64,000 bases of DNA from Pedobacter lusitanus (GCF_040026395.1 NZ_CP157278.1:5828001-5892000), one strand, 5' to 3'. Counted from the first letter of the stretch, positions 35,734 through 45,940 are shown. The notes: generated by a model not told the origin, from the sequence alone. Program-made: numbers and translations.

Positions 35734-37212
35734 TTATTCCAATTGTTTTAAAGCCTTATTGATCTGTTCCTGCTGCTGCTCTCTTAATATTTCCACAGGA
35801 GGTGCAGCCCTTTCCATACAGTCCATAATACCACAACGTTCACAGGTGGTGTGAACAGTTTTTACAGGAATACTCATGTCATTGACAAAAGACATGGCCT
35901 GAAGCAGTTTCTGATCTATTAACAGCCCGATCGTTACACTGATCATTTCGTCTTTTTTACGTGCTGGTTTAGAAATAGAAATACATAAATACCTGTTATG
36001 CGTTTGCCAGTACTGAGATATCTGTGCTTCCACAACTGGATATTTGTATTTTTTGCTGTCTACCAGATCTGCCGTATGTTTTAAAGAGGTGATAGAAACC
36101 CATCTGCGGCAATAATGTTCATGTGTAGCATTGGCATAAGGATTATGCAGCTGAGAAAGATGCAGCTCTTTGGTAATCTCATAAGCGTCTTTTTTTACAT
36201 TACCTGATATACGCAAAAAGAAAAGCTGATCTATGCCGAAATGTTTGGGTAAGATGTTAGTCAGACGCTGTATCATCATTTCGGGAGTTACATCATATAC
36301 ATTGCAGAGATTAAGCCAGGCTTTATCATCCCATTTTGTCTGTATCATGATGCTTTTCACGTCTTCAACAAATCTTTCTTCCTGCATGAGCAGCGCGACG
36401 GCAAAATAAGAAGCTTTAAAATTATTCAGCATCATATCAAATGAATCGCTCTGCTGAATGATAGTCTCATAAGGTCTTTCTGTAATGGAAAGGTATTGAA
36501 AAGCTATTTCTCTGGCCAGCAGAAACTTTTCCTGTGCTGCGGTCATCCCTTTATTGATATAAAATATCTTATTGGCAGCAGAATAAAAAGAACGCAGACC
36601 ATGCAGGGCGTCCATTGTATTCATCCGTTTACGGTTTACCTGTATACTGATTCCTGTTAATATAGTTTCCAGTAAAGGAATGTCAATCTGTAAAATTTCT
36701 TCCCAACCGTATTCTTCTCTGAACTTTCTTACTGCGTCTTCAATAGCTTCAAAATAATTGTCCTGCAGATCCTGATAAGAACGCAGCGCTGCATTATAAA
36801 AGTTCTCTTTTGATAGCTGATAACTTCTTGAAATTTTGAGCAGTGTGCTGATAAAGGCTGTTACTTTATCAGGTGTGTTGGAAAATAAGTCAAGTAAAGC
36901 AGCCGGAGTCAGACCAAAATGTTCCCAGGGAATAGCATTAATAAAGTCGGAATTGATCAGATCTATAATAGGCTGAAGCTTTTTATTGGCTCTTAAGGAT
37001 ACCAGGTAATCATAATCCACACCCAGTATTTTTGCCAGTGATAGTATTTTATCAGCCTTCGGGAACTTCTTACCCGTCTCAATATCATGTACATAAGAAA
37101 GTGACATCCCTGTTTGTTCAGCAAGCTGCTGATAAGACAGTCCTTTTTCCTGACGCAGGGATTTTACTTTAAGGCCTAAAATGAGGCGTACACTATCATT
37201 ATTGGTTATCAT
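35734..37212 (-). CDS. XRE-family regulator, RamB/PrpR-like (short-chain fatty acyl regulator type)
   Basis: A 492-residue regulator. An N-terminal XRE helix-turn-helix (RQEKGLSYQQLAEQTGMSLSYVHDIETGKKFP, ~residues 15-60) is followed by the large domain shared with RamB, PrpR and ScfR proteins. It ends in the cysteine cluster CERCGIMDCMERAAPP, which in PrpR-type proteins may hold an iron-sulfur cluster or sense acyl-CoA. In actinobacteria RamB controls aceA and aceB. Here the gene diverges from aceB over a palindrome at 37257-37277, so it probably controls the glyoxylate bypass. ATG 37212 is preferred; an in-frame alternative ends at 37239. Confidence 0.85.
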   Translation of the reverse strand: MITNNDSVRLILGLKVKSLRQEKGLSYQQLAEQTGMSLSYVHDIETGKKFPKADKILSLAKILGVDYDYLVSLRANKKLQPIIDLINSDFINAIPWEHFGLTPAALLDLFSNTPDKVTAFISTLLKISRSYQLSKENFYNAALRSYQDLQDNYFEAIEDAVRKFREEYGWEEILQIDIPLLETILTGISIQVNRKRMNTMDALHGLRSFYSAANKIFYINKGMTAAQEKFLLAREIAFQYLSITERPYETIIQQSDSFDMMLNNFKASYFAVALLMQEERFVEDVKSIMIQTKWDDKAWLNLCNVYDVTPEMMIQRLTNILPKHFGIDQLFFLRISGNVKKDAYEITKELHLSQLHNPYANATHEHYCRRWVSITSLKHTADLVDSKKYKYPVVEAQISQYWQTHNRYLCISISKPARKKDEMISVTIGLLIDQKLLQAMSFVNDMSIPVKTVHTTCERCGIMDCMERAAPPVEILREQQQEQINKALKQLE

Positions 37213-37256
37213 ATCACTAAAGTAGTTAAAAGGAGTCAATCAACGAAAAAAAAAAT

Positions 37257-37277
37257 ATTAGCGAAATATTCGCTAAT
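37257..37277. promoter_or_regulatory. palindromic operator between the regulator and aceB
   Basis: ATTAGCGAA and TTCGCTAAT are exact 9-nt inverted arms around ATA. The site lies 37 bp before the aceB start and 45 bp before the regulator's preferred start. It probably binds the RamB/PrpR-like protein, or an unknown repressor, controlling both directions. Confidence 0.75.
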
Positions 37278-37313
37278 TGAGAATAATCCGTATATTGTAT
37301 AAAATTTACAACC

Positions 37314-39017
37314 ATGACGTCAAATATGAATCACACAGAAACATGGTACACTACCCCAGAGGGAATGACCATAAATGCCCCGTTCCGGGCAACTTACAAA
37401 GAAGTGCTTTCAGCAGAAGCACTTGAATTTATTAAGGCATTGCATCTGCAATTTAATATACAGCGCAAAGCGCTGTTAGGGGAGAGAGATGTCGTGCAGC
37501 AGAAAATTGATGGCGGGTGGAAGCCTCATTTTCTTTCTGAAACCGCATCAATCAGGGAAGGTGACTGGCAGATTGCTCCGGTTTCTGATGATATTCAAGA
37601 TCGCCGGGTTGAAATCACAGGACCTGTTGAACGTAAAATGATTATCAATGCGATGAATTCAGGTGCCAATGTATTTATGGCAGATTTTGAAGACAGTAAT
37701 TCTCCTAACTGGGATAATGTAGTTGGTGGTCAGCTTAATCTGCGTGATGCAATTAACAGGACAATCAGTTTTACCAATCCGGATAATGGTAAAATATACC
37801 GCTTAAATGAAACCACTGCAACCTTATTTGTACGCCCGAGAGGCTGGCATCTGGAAGAAAAACATATAGAAATTGATGGTGAACCTATCAGCGGAAGCCT
37901 GCTTGATTTTGGACTTTACTTTTTTCATAATGCAAAAACATTAATTCAAGATGGGAAGGGACCTTATTTCTATCTGCCAAAACTGGAAAGCTATCAGGAA
38001 GCCAGATTATGGAATGATGTGTTTGTTTTTGCACAGGATTATTGTGGTATCGCTCAGCAAAGTATTAAAGCAACCGTGCTGGTAGAAACTATTCTTGCTC
38101 CTTTTCAGCTGAATGAAATTTTATATGAACTGAGAGATCACTCTGCAGGAATGAACTGCGGACGCTGGGATTATATCTTTTCTTTTATCAAAAAATTCAG
38201 GAATGTTCCGGGTTATGTTTTTCCGGATCGTGCACAGGTAAATATGACGGTGCCTTTTATGCGCGCTTATACCCAGTTAGTAATCAAAACCTGTCACAAA
38301 CGCGGTGCACATGCGATTGGTGGAATGGCAGCACAGATACCTATTAAAAATAATGAAGCTGCTAATGAAGCCGCTATCAAAAAAGTAAAAGCTGATAAAC
38401 TGCGTGAAGTAACAGACGGGCATGATGGTACCTGGGTTGCTCATCCCGGGCTGGTTGCTATAGCGAAAGAAATATTTGACCAGGGGATGAAAACACCTAA
38501 CCAGCTCCATGTAAGCCGTGAGGACTTTGCTTGTACTAAAAATGATTTACTGGAATTACCTGAAGGTACGATTACAGAAGAAGGATTAAGACAGAATATC
38601 AATGTAGGTATTTTATATCTGGAAAACTGGCTACGGGGAAATGGAGCAGCGGCTATCTATAATTTAATGGAAGATGCAGCTACAGCAGAAATTTGCCGTA
38701 CACAGGTTTGGCAGTGGATACATAACAAAGCCAGATTAGATGATGGCAGGGAAATCACCCATCGTTTGTATGAAGACTTACGCGATGATGAAATCTGGGA
38801 GATCAGAAATATGGTAGGGGCTAAAGCTTATCAGGAAGGTGCTTACGTTCAGGCCATCTGCATTTTTAACAGAATGGTCGTACAGAATAAGTGGGTTGAT
38901 TTTCTTACGCTGCCGGCTTATGACCTTATCCTCTCGAATGATGAAAAAAAAATATGTAAAGAAGAGGAGCCGGAGTTGCAGCAGGCACCGCCGGAATCTG
39001 TATCCGCAGAACGATAA
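37314..39017 (+). CDS. aceB: malate synthase A
   Basis: A 567-residue malate synthase (usual AceB length ~530-540), condensing glyoxylate with acetyl-CoA. It contains NVFMADFEDSNSPNWDNVVGGQ with the magnesium/glyoxylate acidic residues, LFVRPRGWHLEEKHIEIDGE, and MNCGRWDYIFSFIKKFRN with a conserved Arg-Trp-Asp, then AHAIGGMAAQIPIKN. ATG 37314 gives a short extra N-terminus; M5 at 37326 is also possible. It precedes aceA by 90 bp, forming the glyoxylate bypass. Confidence 0.95.
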   Translation: MTSNMNHTETWYTTPEGMTINAPFRATYKEVLSAEALEFIKALHLQFNIQRKALLGERDVVQQKIDGGWKPHFLSETASIREGDWQIAPVSDDIQDRRVEITGPVERKMIINAMNSGANVFMADFEDSNSPNWDNVVGGQLNLRDAINRTISFTNPDNGKIYRLNETTATLFVRPRGWHLEEKHIEIDGEPISGSLLDFGLYFFHNAKTLIQDGKGPYFYLPKLESYQEARLWNDVFVFAQDYCGIAQQSIKATVLVETILAPFQLNEILYELRDHSAGMNCGRWDYIFSFIKKFRNVPGYVFPDRAQVNMTVPFMRAYTQLVIKTCHKRGAHAIGGMAAQIPIKNNEAANEAAIKKVKADKLREVTDGHDGTWVAHPGLVAIAKEIFDQGMKTPNQLHVSREDFACTKNDLLELPEGTITEEGLRQNINVGILYLENWLRGNGAAAIYNLMEDAATAEICRTQVWQWIHNKARLDDGREITHRLYEDLRDDEIWEIRNMVGAKAYQEGAYVQAICIFNRMVVQNKWVDFLTLPAYDLILSNDEKKICKEEEPELQQAPPESVSAER

Positions 39018-39107
39018 AATCCGGCAAACGGAGCAGTGAAAGATAATTCAATTATAAAAATAAACAACCAGCTATAAAACCAATGTAAACCTAAAAGAAC
39101 AATCATC

Positions 39108-40385
39108 ATGGCAACAGAAGCAAAAGCAGTACAGCTCATTACCGAATGGCAGACCAACCCGAGATGGGCAGGTATCAATCGTCCTTATACCGCAGAAGAG
39201 GTTTTAAAACTGCGCAGCAAAGTGGAAATTGAATATTCCCTTGCCAGAAAAGGAGCAGAAAAACTATGGGTGAAACTTAATTCACAAGCTTATGTGGCTG
39301 CACTGGGTGCTTTAACCGGCAATCAGGCAGTTCAGGAGGTGGCAGCAGGACTGGAAGCTATTTATTTAAGTGGCTGGCAGGTAGCAGCTGACGCTAATTC
39401 ATCGGGAACGATGTATCCTGATCAGTCACTTTATCCGGTTAATTCTGTGCCAGATGTAGTGAAACGTATCAATAACGCTTTTTTACGCTGTGAGCAGATA
39501 GACTCTGTAAATGGCGATAATACCAAAGACTGGATGGCTCCGATAGTTGCTGATGCTGAGGCAGGCTTTGGTGGCAATCTAAACGCTTTTGAACTGATGA
39601 AAGCTATGATTGAAGCAGGTGCTGCAGGTGTTCATTTTGAAGATCAGTTATCATCTGCTAAGAAATGCGGGCATCTGGGCGGAAAGGTATTGGTGCCTAC
39701 TCAGGAAGCGATCAATAAATTAGTTGCAGCCAGGCTGGCTGCAGATGTAATGAATGTTTCTACTTTGATTATTGCCCGTACAGATGGCGAAGCTGCCAAC
39801 CTGATTACTTCTGATGTGGATATCAGGGATCGTGAATTTATTACCGGTGAAAGAACAAACGAAGGGTTTTACACGGTAAGAAATGGCCTGGAACAATGTA
39901 TTTCCCGTGGTTTATCTTATGCGCCCTATGCAGATATGATCTGGATGGAAACTTCTAATCCCGATCTGAATATTGCCAGGGAATTTGCAGAGGCGATTCA
40001 TGCTGTATACCCGGATAAACTGTTAGCCTATAACTGTTCACCTTCATTTAACTGGAGTAAACATTTGACTGAAGAACAAATTGGAACTTTCAGAGAAGAT
40101 CTGGCTGCGCTGGGTTATAAGTTTCAGTTTATCACACTGGCAGGATTCCATGCACTGAATACTTCTATGTTTGAATTATCAAACGCCTACAGACAAAAAG
40201 GAATGGCGGGGTTTTCACAATTACAGCAAAGGGAATTTGCCTTACAGGAACATGGATTTAAGGCAGTAAAACACCAGAGTTTTGTAGGTACCGGTTATTT
40301 TGATTGTGTGCAGAACACGGTGCAGCAGGGGACTGCTTCTACTATAGCGATGAAAGACAGTACCGAAACTGCCCAGTTTCATTAA
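39108..40385 (+). CDS. aceA: isocitrate lyase
   Basis: A 425-residue isocitrate lyase, splitting isocitrate to glyoxylate and succinate. The catalytic loop KKCGHLGGK is present with C187, preceded by [21 protein letters not shown] and [10 protein letters not shown]. Later motifs include [19 protein letters not shown] and [19 protein letters not shown]. It is in the same direction as aceB and probably co-transcribed; a hairpin follows before the convergent AsmA gene. Together these two genes allow growth on acetate or fatty acids. Confidence 0.96.
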   Translation: MATEAKAVQLITEWQTNPRWAGINRPYTAEEVLKLRSKVEIEYSLARKGAEKLWVKLNSQAYVAALGALTGNQAVQEVAAGLEAIYLSGWQVAADANSSGTMYPDQSLYPVNSVPDVVKRINNAFLRCEQIDSVNGDNTKDWMAPIVADAEAGFGGNLNAFELMKAMIEAGAAGVHFEDQLSSAKKCGHLGGKVLVPTQEAINKLVAARLAADVMNVSTLIIARTDGEAANLITSDVDIRDREFITGERTNEGFYTVRNGLEQCISRGLSYAPYADMIWMETSNPDLNIAREFAEAIHAVYPDKLLAYNCSPSFNWSKHLTEEQIGTFREDLAALGYKFQFITLAGFHALNTSMFELSNAYRQKGMAGFSQLQQREFALQEHGFKAVKHQSFVGTGYFDCVQNTVQQGTASTIAMKDSTETAQFH

Positions 40386-40416
40386 TTATAAAAATACCAA
40401 TGAGGAATTTAACCAG

Positions 40417-40449
40417 ATAAGGGTGTTCAGTTTACCTGGACACCCTTAT
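40417..40449. terminator. hairpin between convergent aceA and AsmA genes
   Basis: A 14-bp stem (ATAAGGGTGTTCAG pairing with CTGGACACCCTTAT, one G-U) has a 5-nt loop. Short T-rich sequence follows in both directions, so it may serve both genes; the T-runs are weak. Confidence 0.65.
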
Positions 40450-40477
40450 TCTATTTGAAGCTTTTGGCCAAAGCATA

Positions 40478-43400
40478 CTATTCTTCCTCTTTTTCTTCGA
40501 GTTTAGCCTCTTTGTTTCTTTTTAAAGTGATAACTGGTTTATCCTGTGTTCCGGTAATTGTCAGGGGAATACCAATCAGGCCGAAAGGAGGTAAGCCTAT
40601 TCTTCCGCTCATATTTAAGCGGCCGTCAAAACTAACCTGTCCCTCAAAACGTGGTCTGAAACCAGCAATGCGCATCTTAAATCTTTCTATAGTAATGATA
40701 TTCTTATTGATAGCAGATTTAATCTGTACATCACGTAAATCAGGATTATTTAAACTATCTCTGCGTGTTGCTTTACTCACTGCATTCATCATTTTAAAAC
40801 CGCTTAAGCTAACTTTCTTTAAGGATAATACACCAGCTCCTTTAAGTGAAGGATATACCGGCATCATATCCTGATTCAGTTTTCCTGATAATTGATAGTC
40901 CAGACCAACCACACCTTTTACCTTTGAAGCCGAAGTGGCGAGCGTTCTGAAGATTTTAATCTCCTTATAAGCTCTTGCAATATCAAATTCTTTGGCCGAA
41001 ATATGATAGTCAAAAACTGCAGATTTAGGTGTTATACTTTTATAAGTAGCATCCATATTAACTGCAGCATCTATCAGGTTAAAGCTGGTTTGGTTTAAGG
41101 CTAATGTCCCATCCTTTAAAACCAGACTGCCTTTTGCATTTTTGATTTGGAGATCATTATAGAATACCGTACCCGCATCAGCAGATAAAGTAACATCCAG
41201 ATTGGAAGGAATAAGGATTACCCCATTGCTTCCTGCAGGTGTGCCCGGGATAGGCTGAGGTGTATTATACACCATTAACTCATCAGCAAAAATGCGATTA
41301 CTCTGAAAATTGAAATTCCCTGTCAGCTTTGCATTTGGCGTCAGTACATAGTTAATGATATTGCCCAGCTGACCATCCATCGTAAAATCTGACTTTCCAT
41401 AACTGGCTTTGAATTTCTCAAATTTCATGTTATCCTGCGCGAAAGAAAAGACACCATTTTTGATCAGGAATGATTTTGGAAAGAGATCAGACTGAAGATT
41501 GATATTATTCACGATCAGGCGGCCTTTGTTATTAAGTTTTTGATAATTTCCAGCCATTGCATCACTCTGAAGCCCTTTTAAGGACAGGTCAGTAAATACC
41601 GTTCCGTTGACATTATATCCTTTGACAGCAAAAAACTGATACATTTTTCCGATATCTATGGTGCCTTTTGAAGTGATATTATAAGATACATTTTCAAAGT
41701 TTCTGACTGCTGCTTTCAACTGGAATGGCTGGCCGGTCATGATAAAGGAGACAGGTTTGATATTGACCTGAGTACCTCTTAAAGTGCCATCCCTGTTAAT
41801 CAGTGTTCCATCAACTACAATCTGCTCCATAGGCTGCGCAAAATGAGCAGTTTTAATTCTTCCGTTTGACAGTTTGAAAAATGCTTTTGTGACCGGGAAA
41901 GTTTTTCTTTTTTTATTGTAAACACCCTTGCTTTGCAGATCCATGTTCAGCTCACCATTCAATTCAAGGTCTTTCAGCGGATAAAACTCTTTGATCTGGG
42001 CCAGATTGATCATCGATTTTAACTTGACATCTATAGCCATCTGACCAGGTAATATACTGGCCGATCCTCTGATATAATTGCTTAATGCCTGCACATTAAT
42101 ATCGCTGATATTCAATTCTGTATGTTTATAGTTCCCGTCGTTGTTATGCCCGTCAATATTGAAGTTGATCTGATCAATTGAAGCATGCAGCGAAGGATAT
42201 TTGAAATATCCGTTACGCAGGGATGATTTCAGGGTGAATTTTGGGATCACACTGACCGTATCTATCTGTCTGATACCACTTCTGACTATTCTTCTGGTAA
42301 ACTGTCCGTCAGCTTTAAGATTTATAGTGTAAGTGCCTCTTAAGTTGCTTACCTCAAATATTTTCCCCCATTTGGTTAAGTCTATTGATCCTCTGGTATC
42401 AATATGGACTTTAGGTTTTTTTAAGCCGTTTAGTTTAAACACTGATTTTACATAATCTTTGCCCATGTTAAAATACAGGCTGTCCATATCAATATATAAA
42501 CTGTCAGGATTTAAGCTGGGCAGCTTCATCTGCAAATTCAGATACAGCTTAGTGATGGCTTCCGGTGCTTTTGCATTGGCGATCTCACCCTCCCGTACTT
42601 TGATATTAAAAGATAATGTAGGCATGATCCTGCGTTTTGCAATGTACTTACCTATTAAAGACGCATTAAGCTCAGCATAACCTTTAACCGTTGTCTTTTG
42701 CAGCCGGTTGGCAATTGATGGCGGCAATACATTGAAAATGTTATGAAGATCAGTTTCTTTAGCAGCTGTCCTGAAATTAATATCATATCCGTCTTTCAGG
42801 AATGAAAATTTACCTACAAAAAGGATGGGCAGCGTATTTATTCTCAGATCATTTTCATTGAACATCAGGTCAAGTGAGTTTGTATTGATCTTGGTCAGCA
42901 GTTTTGCATCTATCTTTTTGTGCAGCAGGTAAGGTGCATTATCATAATATAAATCCAGTGAATCTATTCTGGCATTACTTTTCAGGTCGAAAATTGCTTT
43001 GCTCAGATCGCCGTTACCTGTATAATTTAATCCTTTTGCACTAACTTTCATCGGAATTGATTTATCATTATAAACCAGGTTACTTTTATTGATGAAAATT
43101 CCTTCAATCTTTATGGCTGCGGAGCTGCTGTCGGGAGAGCTTTTAGGGCTGTTACTGCTTTTGTAGACATTGTAATTGGCATTTCCTTTCTCGTCTACCT
43201 GAATATTGATATTAGCCTGATCCAGAAATACCTGATCAATCCTGACCTGTTTGGAGAAAATAGTACTCAGATTTAGACGGAAGGATAATTGCTTAGCCTG
43301 AATCAGCGTCTCTTTTTCAAATGGGGCTGAGCCCTTTAAAGTAAAATTATTGAGGCTGAGTGTTAGCGAAGGAAAGTGTTTGAAGAAAGATAAACTCGTG

Positions 43401-43549
43401 CTTTCAAATTCAACTTTTCCATTAATATTATCATTTATGCGTGTCTCTATCTCTTTTGATATAGTGCCCGGTATGAGATAGGGGACTAACAGGATCAGCA
43501 GAATTAAGGAGACAATACTTATTCCGGTGATTTTCAGTACTTTTTTCAA
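40478..43549 (-). CDS. AsmA-family protein
   Basis: A 1023-residue protein with an N-terminal signal anchor (VLKITGISIVSLILLILLVPYLI) and a long periplasmic beta-rich body. The AsmA N-terminal pattern is evident: ISKEIETRINDNINGKVEFE, then SFFKHFPSLTLSLNNFTLKG. The C-terminal domain ends GLIGIPLTITGTQDKPVITL, typical of the family. AsmA/TamB-related proteins are thought to bridge the envelope and carry phospholipids, which is an inference from homologues. It is a single gene, divergent from the TetR gene. Confidence 0.85.
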   Translation of the reverse strand: MKKVLKITGISIVSLILLILLVPYLIPGTISKEIETRINDNINGKVEFESTSLSFFKHFPSLTLSLNNFTLKGSAPFEKETLIQAKQLSFRLNLSTIFSKQVRIDQVFLDQANINIQVDEKGNANYNVYKSSNSPKSSPDSSSAAIKIEGIFINKSNLVYNDKSIPMKVSAKGLNYTGNGDLSKAIFDLKSNARIDSLDLYYDNAPYLLHKKIDAKLLTKINTNSLDLMFNENDLRINTLPILFVGKFSFLKDGYDINFRTAAKETDLHNIFNVLPPSIANRLQKTTVKGYAELNASLIGKYIAKRRIMPTLSFNIKVREGEIANAKAPEAITKLYLNLQMKLPSLNPDSLYIDMDSLYFNMGKDYVKSVFKLNGLKKPKVHIDTRGSIDLTKWGKIFEVSNLRGTYTINLKADGQFTRRIVRSGIRQIDTVSVIPKFTLKSSLRNGYFKYPSLHASIDQINFNIDGHNNDGNYKHTELNISDINVQALSNYIRGSASILPGQMAIDVKLKSMINLAQIKEFYPLKDLELNGELNMDLQSKGVYNKKRKTFPVTKAFFKLSNGRIKTAHFAQPMEQIVVDGTLINRDGTLRGTQVNIKPVSFIMTGQPFQLKAAVRNFENVSYNITSKGTIDIGKMYQFFAVKGYNVNGTVFTDLSLKGLQSDAMAGNYQKLNNKGRLIVNNINLQSDLFPKSFLIKNGVFSFAQDNMKFEKFKASYGKSDFTMDGQLGNIINYVLTPNAKLTGNFNFQSNRIFADELMVYNTPQPIPGTPAGSNGVILIPSNLDVTLSADAGTVFYNDLQIKNAKGSLVLKDGTLALNQTSFNLIDAAVNMDATYKSITPKSAVFDYHISAKEFDIARAYKEIKIFRTLATSASKVKGVVGLDYQLSGKLNQDMMPVYPSLKGAGVLSLKKVSLSGFKMMNAVSKATRRDSLNNPDLRDVQIKSAINKNIITIERFKMRIAGFRPRFEGQVSFDGRLNMSGRIGLPPFGLIGIPLTITGTQDKPVITLKRNKEAKLEEKEEE

Positions 43550-43609
43550 TCTGGTAGATGATTAAGATGTGTGTGGGTACAAAGATATATTTTATTTATT
43601 ATTTCATTA

Positions 43610-43634
43610 ATGAATGAATATTCACTTATATTTG
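43610..43634. promoter_or_regulatory. TetR operator and promoter
   Basis: TGAATATTCA (43615-43624) is a perfect 10-nt palindrome with partial symmetry outwards. TATATTTG at 43627-43634 fits the TAnnTTTG -7 element, so the operator adjoins the promoter. The tetR start codon at 43653 lies 18 bp further, consistent with autorepression. Confidence 0.6.
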
Positions 43635-43652
43635 TACTATCATTGGATTATT

Positions 43653-44243
43653 ATGAGAACAAGAGATATAGAGAAAGAGAATCTGGTCAAAAAAATCGCT
43701 GTAGAAACTATTGCAGAAGGCGGTTTTGAAAGTTTTAGTATGAATAAGCTTGCCAAAGCCTGTGGTATTTCCGTAGCCACACTTTACATTTATTACAAAG
43801 ACAAAGATGATCTTCTTTCTCAGCTTGCACTTGAACATGGTAAACTAATGGGAGAATCAATGCTCTACAATTTTGATACGGAAGCCTCATTTGAAGACGG
43901 ATTGCGCCTGCAGTGGGAGAATCGTTACCGTTACCTGATCAATAATCCTACACTGATTCGTTTCAATGAACAAATGAGAGCCTCTGTTTACCAGGAACAA
44001 TTTCTTTCAGCTTTGATGGAAAATGCTTTGGTGCCTTTTAAAAAGTTTAATGAGAATATAGTAGCCAGGGGAGAAGTAAAGGAAATGCCTTTTGAGGTTT
44101 TCTGGTCGGTTGCATTTGCTCCGCTGTATGCACTAATCAAATTTAACAACGAGGGGCAAAGTCTCGGAGGAAGACCATTCAAAATGACAGATGCTATGTT
44201 ATGGGAGGCTTTTCATCTTGTTGTGAGAGGATTGAGAGAATAA
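43653..44243 (+). CDS. TetR-family transcriptional regulator
   Basis: A 196-residue one-component repressor. The DNA-binding domain spans residues ~5-52 with FESFSMNKLAKACGISVATLYIYYKDKDDLL, a textbook TetR signature. The C-terminal ligand domain is helical and aromatic-rich and is not assignable to a ligand. ATG 43653 starts just before the conserved region; an upstream in-frame Met would run into the promoter. It is followed by a small protein and an MFS exporter on the same strand, an arrangement typical of regulated efflux. Confidence 0.9.
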   Translation: MRTRDIEKENLVKKIAVETIAEGGFESFSMNKLAKACGISVATLYIYYKDKDDLLSQLALEHGKLMGESMLYNFDTEASFEDGLRLQWENRYRYLINNPTLIRFNEQMRASVYQEQFLSALMENALVPFKKFNENIVARGEVKEMPFEVFWSVAFAPLYALIKFNNEGQSLGGRPFKMTDAMLWEAFHLVVRGLRE

Positions 44244-44296
44244 ACTGTAAATAGTTTTTTAACAACGAATTTAAACAGAACCTAAAATGACAAAAA

Positions 44297-44521
44297 ATGG
44301 AAAATTTCAACCATATCCTGCTTTTTAGAACAGATATAAAATCTGAAGAGGATAAACAGGCTTTGCAGCCTTTACTGGATAAAAACAAAAATATCGAACA
44401 ATGGAATGTGGATCTCGATGATGAAGATTATGTTTTAAGAATTGTTTCTTACAGCTTAAAGCATGATGACATCATAGAAATGGTCCAGGATCACGGCTAT
44501 AGCTGCTGTGAGTTAACTTAA
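44297..44521 (+). CDS. small ferredoxin-like-fold protein (HMA-like, no CxxC)
   Basis: A 74-residue protein with a predicted beta-alpha-beta-beta-alpha-beta layout: HILLFRTDI, a helix at KSEEDKQALQPLLDKN, strands IEQWNVDLD and VLRIVSYSL, a helix at HDDIIEMVQDHGY and a short end strand CCELT. This resembles heavy-metal-associated domains, but the metal-binding CxxC loop is missing and only a terminal Cys-Cys is present. It lies 53 bp after tetR and 4 bp before the MFS gene, so it belongs to the efflux operon. Its role is unknown. Confidence 0.7.
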   Translation: MENFNHILLFRTDIKSEEDKQALQPLLDKNKNIEQWNVDLDDEDYVLRIVSYSLKHDDIIEMVQDHGYSCCELT

Positions 44522-44525
44522 TTTT

Positions 44526-45800
44526 ATGGAAACTAAAGGAACTATACCTTTTTCAGGCTATCAAAAGATCGTCATCTTTATTTTAGCAATGACTCAATTT
44601 ACTGTTATACTTGACTTTATGGTGATGTCTCCTTTAGGAGATATGCTGATTAAGTCATTAAGTATGAAACCTTCATCTTTCGGGATTGCAGTTTCTGCTT
44701 ATGCTTTCAGCGCAGGGATTTCAGGTTTATTAACCGCAGGTTTTGCGGATCGTTTTGATCGTAAAAAACTGCTTTTATTTTTTTACACAGGTTTTATTGT
44801 AGGAACCTTTTTATGCAGTCTGGCCAATTCTTTTGAACTGCTGGTAGCTGCACGTATTATCACAGGCTTATTTGGCGGTGTAATCAGTTCTATCTCTATG
44901 GCTATTATTACAGATCTTTTCAGTTTACAGCAGAGAGGAAGAGTGATGGGATTTATACAGATGGGTTTTGGTGCAAGCCAGGTACTGGGTATTCCAATCG
45001 GTTTATATATTGCCAATAAATGGGGATGGGAGTCTCCATTTGTTATGGTTGCAATAGTTGCAGTCATTATAGCTGTTCTAATTGTAACAGTGTTAAAGCC
45101 AATTAACAAACATCTTGGTTTACAGCGTGATCAATCTGCATTCAAACATCTCTGGCATACGGTTTCAAAGAAGAATTACAGAATTGGTTTTGCTGCAACA
45201 GCAGCGCTTTCTATAGGTGGTTTTATGATGATGCCTTTTGGTAGTGTGTTTGCAGTAAACAATTTACGTGTTACTCCCGAAGAATTACCCTTATTATTTA
45301 TGGTATCAGGAGTAAGTTCACTGGTCATTATGCCGCTGATCGGCCGTTTAAGTGATACAGTAAGTAAATTTAGAATTTTCAGTATTGCTTCAATCTGGAC
45401 GATGATTATCTGTGTGGCCTATACCAATTTATCTGCAACACCATTTTGGATTGTGATAGGTCTGAATGTGCTGATGATGATAGGAATAATGAGCAGGATG
45501 GTTCCGTCTTCGGCCTTAACCAGTGCAATTCCTGACATGGCAGACAGAGGTGCATTTATGAGTATTAACTCTTCTATGCAGCAGATTGCCGGAGGTATTG
45601 CTGCAGCAGCATCAGGAATGATAGTTGTTCAGCAAACTAAATTCAGCCCGATAGAACATTATGATACTGTTGGTTTTGTTGTCGTTGCGGTTACTTTAAT
45701 CAGTATTTTTCTGATGTACAGAGTAAACAAACTGACTAAAAAGAAACCGGAAGCAGCTCCTGATGTTGAAAAAGCAGAATTGTTAGCAGCAGAGTTTTAA
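44526..45800 (+). CDS. MFS transporter, DHA1 family exporter
   Basis: A 424-residue, 12-helix carrier. Helix 1 holds FTVILDFMVMSPLGDML, typical of the AraJ-like DHA1 branch. Motif A after helix 2 is recognisable (GFADRFDRKKLLLFFYTG), and motif C in helix 5 is near GFGASQVLGIPIGLYIA. The C-terminal tail is long and hydrophilic (KKKPEAAPDVEKAELLAAE). With the upstream TetR it is probably an inducible exporter; the substrate is unknown. Confidence 0.88.
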   Translation: METKGTIPFSGYQKIVIFILAMTQFTVILDFMVMSPLGDMLIKSLSMKPSSFGIAVSAYAFSAGISGLLTAGFADRFDRKKLLLFFYTGFIVGTFLCSLANSFELLVAARIITGLFGGVISSISMAIITDLFSLQQRGRVMGFIQMGFGASQVLGIPIGLYIANKWGWESPFVMVAIVAVIIAVLIVTVLKPINKHLGLQRDQSAFKHLWHTVSKKNYRIGFAATAALSIGGFMMMPFGSVFAVNNLRVTPEELPLLFMVSGVSSLVIMPLIGRLSDTVSKFRIFSIASIWTMIICVAYTNLSATPFWIVIGLNVLMMIGIMSRMVPSSALTSAIPDMADRGAFMSINSSMQQIAGGIAAAASGMIVVQQTKFSPIEHYDTVGFVVVAVTLISIFLMYRVNKLTKKKPEAAPDVEKAELLAAEF

Positions 45801-45872
45801 TCTGCTCCAGGGTTGAGGTGACCAGAGTGACAAATTAACTTGTCGCTGATGGTTACTGCATTGCCTTAAATG

Positions 45873-45918
45873 AATGGTTGAATGACTCATTTCTCAGGAA
45901 ATAAGTTATTCAGCCATT
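45873..45918 (+). terminator. terminator after the TetR-MFS operon
   Basis: A 21-bp stem with two G-U pairs and one mismatch closes a TCAG loop and is followed by eight T residues up to 45924. It lies 73 bp past the MFS stop codon and just before the convergent DUF6266 gene. Confidence 0.88.
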
Positions 45919-45940
45919 TTTTTTGACAGGATATAGCTGA

